Source of the DNA: Candidatus Rifleibacteriota bacterium
GTDB taxonomy: Bacteria; Muiribacteriota; Ozemobacteria; Ozemobacterales; Ozemobacteraceae
Direction of reading: 5' to 3'
DNA length: 57,037 bases
NCBI GenBank assembly: GCA_905236675.1
Contig: CAJOND010000007.1
Span: 1-57,037, forward strand
Below, piece by piece: positions 52,628 to 57,037 of the stretch. The position numbers were made by a program, and so were the translations under genes. Position 1 is the stretch's first letter. Each line of letters opens with the position of its first letter. The notes beneath the pieces were generated by a model, which worked only from the letters and a program-made list of their open reading frames with translations, was not told the DNA's origin and ran no database searches.

Positions 52628-52633
52628 TAAACT

Positions 52634-52675
52634 GAAAATTGAAAGCTGATAGTTACAAGCTATAAGCTAGATACA
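52634..52675. repeat. Heptad-period intergenic repeat (AAGCT unit)
   Basis: GAAAATT, GAAAGCT, GATAGTT, ACAAGCT, ATAAGCT, AGATACA in exact 7-base register, between the gdhA stop and its terminator. Being inside the transcribed tail, it would be present in the mRNA. Confidence 0.6.
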
Positions 52676-52707
52676 AAAAGCTGCTTGGGTTACCAAGCAG
52701 CTTTTTT
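52675..52707 (+). terminator. Intrinsic terminator after gdhA
   Basis: AAAAAGCTGCTTGG pairs perfectly with CCAAGCAGCTTTTT around a GTTA loop, ending in a T6-7 run. Confidence 0.93.
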
Positions 52708-52875
52708 GTACACATTATTAATCTATTTAAGATTGTTCATTCAATAGCTCTAAAAGCCATTGTTGTAGTATAGATTGATTTAATTATAAAATTTTAATAA
52801 AATATATTGGCTTGAGATTTAAATAAGGTTGAAAATAAAATATCAAAAAGTAAAACAAGAAACCTGGGAAGAATT

Positions 52876-54225
52876 ATGAAAAAGATTATTATTGGCATAA
52901 TTGTAATAATATTTTTGATTCCTTTATCATATGTTATTTATGAATATACGCTTACAGAGTCTTATTTAAAGGAATGTGATGATATCGTTCTTAATTTAAG
53001 CAGAGAAGTAGCTGTTCGTTGGGATAATAATAATTTTCCAGAATTTGCTAAAGATTTTCTTTTTCTTGATGATTTTGATCGTAAGTCATCATTATATAAC
53101 TCTTCTACAATAAAAATGCCGGAATATAAGGAAGAAATGTTGTATGACTCAAAACTTCAAGAGATATATTCTAAAGATATATCTGAAATTGTCCCAAAAG
53201 ATTTCAGTGCTATTAAGCAAAAATTTGCTCCTGGTATTCTTAAAAAAATGAAAGAAGAAAAAAGAGATGATTACCTGTCTCCTGAAGAAAGCAAAGATGC
53301 TCTTTTGCGTCCTACTAATCGTTTGCTTAGTCGTACAGTAGAATATTGGTGTGCTTGCAGCTTTCAATTAAATAAAAATGGTGATTATAATACTTCTCTT
53401 TTGCTTCCTCTTGGAGCTTTTTATTTGATTAGAGAGGCAGAATTATTTTATGGAAATTGTAGCCATTTTGACTATAAATACATAGTAACAACTAATAGTA
53501 ATAAAATGGCTTCTTTGGCTATTCTTGCCTGGGCAAGTCAACCTCATTTTGAAAGTAAGGAATTAAGTAAAAAAGTTGCATTAGATATTTTAGATCTTGT
53601 AAAACATGATTGTTCTATTACTAGATACATAGAATTCTATAAATATTTTGTTGATTGCGCATTTGGTCGTTTATCTTTTATAAACTCTTTAATAGGAAAG
53701 GATTTTCACGAGTCCAGTCACTATAAAGACAGGGTTAATTATCTTATAAATAAACCTCTTGATTTTGAAAAAGAACCATATTACGAAATAAAAGATGAAT
53801 ATGAGAGATATTCTAGAGAAGCAAAATCTTATGCTTCTGATATGACTAATGATAGTTCTTATAATCCTTTACCGGATTATTTATTTAATCGAGAAAAAAT
53901 AATAATTCATTCTGTTTTTGCAAAATCTTATCCTCATGAAAGTCTAATAAATGAAAGAAGGTATGTTGAAGAATACCTTAGTTATATGGAATTTTCTGCA
54001 GTGGCGTTGTTGATTAACTCATATTATTGTTATAATAAGAGACTTCCTAAGACAATCGAAGATTTAGAAGAATGGTGTGGTAAGAAGTTGCCAACTAACC
54101 GTATTGATAATACGCCTTATGATATTGATACAAAAGGCGAACATACTCTAACCTATAAAAATGTTAAAAAAGCTTATTATAGCTATGAAAAAAGAAAACC
54201 ACTATATTTTGATTTTCAAAGATAA
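52876..54225 (+). CDS. Membrane-anchored protein, paralogue of the gene at 17897
   Basis: A protein of 449 residues with one membrane helix (about 3-25) and a long exported helical domain. It shares the order of blocks of its paralogue: NFPEFAKDF, YWCACSFQLNKNGDYNTSLLLPLGAFYLI, LAWASQPHFESKELSKK, TRYIEFYKY, and the pseudopilin-like end YLSYMEFSAVALLINSYY, LPKTIEDLEEWCGKKLPTNR with TPYDI. GGAAG lies before the ATG. The C-terminal block resembles the end of GspG-like pseudopilins but on a long helical domain. It lies 10 bases from the convergent phosphatase stop. Function unknown. Confidence 0.62.
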   Translation: MKKIIIGIIVIIFLIPLSYVIYEYTLTESYLKECDDIVLNLSREVAVRWDNNNFPEFAKDFLFLDDFDRKSSLYNSSTIKMPEYKEEMLYDSKLQEIYSKDISEIVPKDFSAIKQKFAPGILKKMKEEKRDDYLSPEESKDALLRPTNRLLSRTVEYWCACSFQLNKNGDYNTSLLLPLGAFYLIREAELFYGNCSHFDYKYIVTTNSNKMASLAILAWASQPHFESKELSKKVALDILDLVKHDCSITRYIEFYKYFVDCAFGRLSFINSLIGKDFHESSHYKDRVNYLINKPLDFEKEPYYEIKDEYERYSREAKSYASDMTNDSSYNPLPDYLFNREKIIIHSVFAKSYPHESLINERRYVEEYLSYMEFSAVALLINSYYCYNKRLPKTIEDLEEWCGKKLPTNRIDNTPYDIDTKGEHTLTYKNVKKAYYSYEKRKPLYFDFQR

Positions 54226-54234
54226 ATCACAAAT

Positions 54235-55854
54235 CTACAAATATATTAGACTAACAAGTGTTAAATCATCGGACTGCTCTCGATCTCCATAATATTCATA
54301 AACATTATTTTTTAAATATTTAATAATTTCTTTTGAATTATTAGTATTTTTAAATCTTTGCATGGTTTCAATTAATCTTTTTTCGCCATAAAACTCATTT
54401 TTAGGGTTTACAGCTTCTGTAACACCATCTGTGTAAAGCATAATACCTTGATTTTTATTAAATTGGATATTTGCTTCCTCTATTTTTGAATTTTCGAAAA
54501 GCCCTAGAGCAATACCAGGATTAACATTTAAAAATTCTATTTTTTCACCTAATAAAATAGGTTTATTATGACCACCATTGGCATAAGTAAGCATTCCGGT
54601 TTCAGCATCTAATATTGCAGCAAAAACAGTAACAAACATTCCCTCAGGGTTAGATTCGCATAATTCATCATTAGCTAAATTCAAAGCTTGAGCAGGAGTT
54701 TTCCCTACTTTAAGAAGTTCTCTGATGACCGTTTTTGCCATAGCCATAAATATTGCTGCTGAAACTCCTTTGCCCGAAACGTCACCTATTACTATACATA
54801 TTTTTCCATTTCCCATTGTAAAACAATCATAAAAATCGCCGCCTATATATTTACAAGAATATGTACAAGCATATACGTCATATTTTTCATTTTTTATTTC
54901 GTAATTATGCGGAACAATTCCATATTGAATACCTCTAGCAACCTCAATTTGAACATCTGCTTCCACTTTTTCTTTTGTAAGCTGTTTTATATCTTGAATA
55001 TACTCAACTATTTCATCAGACATTTTATAAAAAGAATCAGAAATCTCTCTAATTTCATCGTGAGAATTAATTTTTAGGGGTTTTAAATCTTTCCCTTTGT
55101 TTTCAACGAATTTATTCATTCTTTCAGAAATTTTCTTTATAGGTCTGAAAACCTTACGCTGAAGAATAGACATTTCTATAAATAGCAGAATTAAACTAAC
55201 TATCATTATAGGAACGAAATAGATTGTTGCGTTGTTTTTTATAAAAGTTTTGACTATATCTACTGTATACTCGACTCCAATAGCAAACTTTACTTTTTTA
55301 TCTTTATCCAATACAGGATAAAACCACGTATAGACATACCCATATTCATTATTGATGTTTATGCTTTTCTGGCTAATTTCACCATGATAAACTTTGTTTA
55401 AACTTTCTATAATATTATGAAAAGTAGCATCCTTTTCGTTTTCTTCTATATAAGGGTATTCTTTTATTCTTTCATTAATTATCTCATTATTTTTGTCTTC
55501 ATTTGCAACCGCCAGAATATACTCATAACATTGTTTTTCATCATTCCTGATAACAATATAAAGGTATTCTAATCCAAAATTACGACATATTTTTCTTAAG
55601 GCTATATTTGCCTCTTTGCTTATTGTTGATTCTTTATTGTCACTTAAATATCTAGTGTCTATATCATAAAAAAATTGTTCAACTAGTTTGGCAACACTTA
55701 TTGCATATGCTCTGCTTCGTCGCTGAATAATATTTTTGCTGTAAAAATAAGCACCAGTAGCAGTTGCCAAAAGAACAAGAATAATCGTTACTACAAAAAT
55801 ATATATTATCTGTTTAAAAACAGATTGTTTTTTATGGACAATTATTTCATCCAT
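54235..55854 (-). CDS. Membrane sensor SpoIIE/RsbU-type protein phosphatase with dCache-like sensor
   Basis: A phosphatase of 539 residues. Membrane helices at about 14-38 and 215-236 flank a sensor domain of the Cache type (about 40-210, including KYSYIVIRNDEK-like and GYVYTWFYPVLDKDKKVKFAIGV segments). A HAMP domain follows (about 237-290) and a SpoIIE/PP2C domain from about 320, with metal-binding residues in GGDFYDCF, IGDVSGKGVSAAIFMA, ANGGHNKPI, LYTDGVTEAV and EQSDDLTLVSL. Its ATG begins exactly where the STAS gene's TAA ends (no gap), so the two are translationally coupled, and the STAS protein is the likely substrate. The signal is unknown. Confidence 0.9.
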   Translation of the reverse strand: MDEIIVHKKQSVFKQIIYIFVVTIILVLLATATGAYFYSKNIIQRRSRAYAISVAKLVEQFFYDIDTRYLSDNKESTISKEANIALRKICRNFGLEYLYIVIRNDEKQCYEYILAVANEDKNNEIINERIKEYPYIEENEKDATFHNIIESLNKVYHGEISQKSININNEYGYVYTWFYPVLDKDKKVKFAIGVEYTVDIVKTFIKNNATIYFVPIMIVSLILLFIEMSILQRKVFRPIKKISERMNKFVENKGKDLKPLKINSHDEIREISDSFYKMSDEIVEYIQDIKQLTKEKVEADVQIEVARGIQYGIVPHNYEIKNEKYDVYACTYSCKYIGGDFYDCFTMGNGKICIVIGDVSGKGVSAAIFMAMAKTVIRELLKVGKTPAQALNLANDELCESNPEGMFVTVFAAILDAETGMLTYANGGHNKPILLGEKIEFLNVNPGIALGLFENSKIEEANIQFNKNQGIMLYTDGVTEAVNPKNEFYGEKRLIETMQRFKNTNNSKEIIKYLKNNVYEYYGDREQSDDLTLVSLIYL

Positions 55855-56148
55855 TTATTCTATATTTAAATGAGCGACAAAACCGGTCATTTTAAAAACA
55901 TCCATTATTTCGGAACAAACATTTTTGACAATTAATCTTCCATTCATTTTTTTGTGAGCTACGACTATTTGTCTTAATCCTGCGGAAGAAGTATATTCTA
56001 GCTTTTTTAGATCTAATGTGAGCTGTTCTATGTTTGGTTCTAAGGAAGCTAATGCTTTTGTAAATTCTGCAGTGGTTTGAGTGTCTAACCAACCTTCAAG
56101 CTTCAAAACAGCTGAATTACCGTGTATTTCTTTTTCAATTTTAATCAT
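55855..56148 (-). CDS. STAS-domain anti-sigma factor antagonist (RsbV/SpoIIAA-like)
   Basis: A cytosolic regulator of 97 residues. The STAS fold is visible: VLKLEGWLDTQTTAEF, LTLDLKKLEYTSSAGLRQIV and the closing VFKMTGFVAHLNIE. The phosphorylatable Ser is likely S55 in TSSAG, the position matching the RsbV target. The downstream phosphatase would dephosphorylate it, letting it bind an anti-sigma kinase. No RsbW-type kinase is in the window. AAGG lies 7-8 bases before the ATG at 56148. The two genes make a tight two-gene unit. Confidence 0.92.
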   Translation of the reverse strand: MIKIEKEIHGNSAVLKLEGWLDTQTTAEFTKALASLEPNIEQLTLDLKKLEYTSSAGLRQIVVAHKKMNGRLIVKNVCSEIMDVFKMTGFVAHLNIE

Positions 56149-56235
56149 ATTTTTGCCTTCCGATTATATTTATATCTATTATAAAAATCATAATAAAATT
56201 AATCAAGATTGTATTAAGTTTTATTTTTTTATCTA

Positions 56236-56615
56236 ATACCACCCAACACTAACCACACCAAGAGGCAAGAGGAAAGAGGAAAGAGCAAAGAGCAGACGGG
56301 GCTAAAGCCCCTTAGAGCGAAAGAGCAAGAGAGCAAAGAGTAAAAGAGCATAAAGGGACAAAAGACAAACGACTTAGGACTAACGATTGCTTACTAGAGA
56401 GATAAGAGGCGTGAGAATTGTTAGCTTTGCAAACCAACGATTTATTGATTATTTTCGTTAGCTTGAGCACTAAAACAATCCCCTCCGCTCTCCGCTCTAT
56501 TGCTCTATGCTCTCTAAAAGGTTAGTCGTAAAATCACTCTCTAACATAGAAAAGCCGGTTATATTACAAACATTCTCCAGCTAAAGCCAATTCTCTTGCC
56601 TCTTATCTCTTACCC
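56236..56615. repeat. Extended heptad-period repeat region
   Basis: Over about 380 bases without a gene, 7-base units dominate. At 56260 come AAGAGGC, AAGAGGA, AAGAGGA, AAGAGCA, AAGAGCA in a row. Near 56356 come GGACAAA, AGACAAA, CGACTTA, GGACTAA, CGATTGC. From 56480 to 56515 the run is pyrimidine-rich (CCGCTCT twice, then TGCTCTA and similar), and at 56590 come ATTCTCT, TGCCTCT, TATCTCT, TACCCAA. The left half is purine-rich and the right half pyrimidine-rich, so the two are roughly complementary. A GGGGCTAAAGCCCC hairpin lies inside (about 56298-56311). From 56149 to 56235 I see nothing. Confidence 0.65.
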
Positions 56616-56649
56616 AATGTCATTAAGTTATGCTAAAATGATTTATTAG

Positions 56650-56672
56650 AGCCTGTTATAAGGCTTTTTTTT
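56650..56672 (+). terminator. Short terminator-like hairpin
   Basis: AGCCT and AGGCT pair around GTTATA and are followed by eight T. The stem is only 5 pairs. No plus-strand gene lies just upstream in this gap, so it may mark the end of an unseen small transcript or be a chance match. Confidence 0.4.
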
Positions 56673-56798
56673 ATGCCTATTTTTATACTATTACTACATT
56701 TATGCTTATAATAAGAACATTCAGGAAAAGAAATTCGCACTAATCCACTGTTTGAACTAAAAAAATAAAAAACACTTAACTTATAAATGGGGTTGTGC

Positions 56799-56835
56799 GG
56801 TTCGCTTTCACTGTTAAATACAGCGAAAGCGAACC
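56799..56835 (+). repeat. Hairpin upstream of the transposase start
   Basis: GGTTCGCTTTC pairs with GAAAGCGAACC around a loop that holds a further CTG/CAG pair. A hairpin between the left end and the start codon is a known feature in IS4-type elements, where it limits transposase expression. Inverted terminal ends were not identified in what is visible. Confidence 0.5.
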
Positions 56836-56882
56836 CTTTGTTAGTTGAAAATTGCTTAGACGGCTAACAAAGGAGGCATCTC

Positions 56883-57037
56883 TTGAAGAATCCCAATTCT
56901 ATCAAAAAAATGCTCTGTGATGATATTAAATCCATGGAGAAAAATATTCAACTATTTGTTAAAAATCCAAAAAAAGATTTTACAAGAAACCATAAACTTC
57001 CTTTCCAGAAGATTATGGAATTTATTCTCGCATTGGA
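56883..57037 (+). CDS. IS4-like transposase, N-terminal fragment cut by the window edge
   Basis: The first 51 residues of a protein that runs past the end of the window. The sequence FVKNPKKDFTRNHKLPF followed by IMEFILALE is the typical N-terminus of IS4-family transposases of the type common in Firmicutes and deep anaerobic lineages (F-x-x-x-P-x-K-D-F-T-R-x-R/H-K-L-P-F). The start is TTG at 56883, with AGGAGG at 56871-56876 and a 6-base spacing. An inner ATG at codon 10 is the alternative. The catalytic DDE region lies beyond the window, so I cannot say whether the element is intact. Confidence 0.75.
   Translation, partial: MKNPNSIKKMLCDDIKSMEKNIQLFVKNPKKDFTRNHKLPFQKIMEFILAL

Overview
The window comes from an AT-rich, Gram-negative bacterium. 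The diderm call rests on a lipid A/Kdo gene cluster (lpxI, lpxB, msbA, waaA, acyltransferases) together with lipoproteins and a periplasmic HtrA protease. Glutamate dehydrogenase, a phosphate acyltransferase of the butyryl/acetyl type, several RsbU/SpoIIE-type phosphatases and proteins with pseudopilin-like C-termini would fit an anaerobic gut or sediment lineage such as the Riflebacteria. That placement is a guess from gene content, not something the sequence proves. No rRNA, tRNA or CRISPR array was recognised. The one clear RNA gene is rnpB.

Layout. 0-7.5 kb: an oligopeptide-type binding lipoprotein, a DUF4258 protein, an apparent operon (phosphate acyltransferase, PocR-domain protein, amidohydrolase) behind a near-consensus promoter, an HtrA protease with a strong terminator, and a membrane-anchored protein. 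7.5-12.7 kb: a secreted zinc metalloprotease, a small secreted protein and three tandem copies of an uncharacterised two-membrane-segment family, one of them broken by two apparent frameshifts. 12.9-17.7 kb: a three-gene ABC importer whose ATPase carries an insertion of about 110 residues. 17.9-21 kb: a membrane-anchored protein with a paralogue at 52.9 kb, then a TPR metalloprotease. 21-29.9 kb: eight closely packed minus-strand genes for lipid A and Kdo assembly, including two LpxB homologues. 30.3-34.6 kb: a sensor without an output domain, a TPR protein, a CbiX-like chelatase and a polysaccharide deacetylase. 34.6-36.7 kb: a minus-strand unit of C4 zinc-ribbon protein, TPM protein and rnpB. 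36.8-44.9 kb: membrane and secreted proteins, clpX, a metallo-beta-lactamase-fold hydrolase, hpt and a UDP-glucuronate decarboxylase-like gene. 45-57 kb: more members of the paralogous families, two phosphatases and a STAS protein that form part of a partner-switching module, gdhA, and the start of an IS4-like transposase cut by the window edge.

How the parts work together. The 21-29.9 kb cluster covers the middle and late steps of Kdo-lipid A synthesis and export: LpxI makes lipid X, LpxB makes the disaccharide, WaaA adds Kdo, acyltransferases add chains, and MsbA flips the product. lpxA, lpxC, lpxD and lpxK are not in the window. The phosphatases at 47.2 and 54.2 kb and the STAS protein at 55.9 kb would control an anti-sigma or similar kinase not seen here.

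The most unusual signal is non-coding. From about 44.9 kb to the right edge, many intergenic gaps hold degenerate tandem repeats with a 7-base period but different unit sequences from place to place. Other points of interest are a pseudopilin-like C-terminal pattern on proteins lacking a pilin N-terminus, the ATPase insertion, the divergent second LpxB, and an amidohydrolase that appears to have lost a catalytic histidine.
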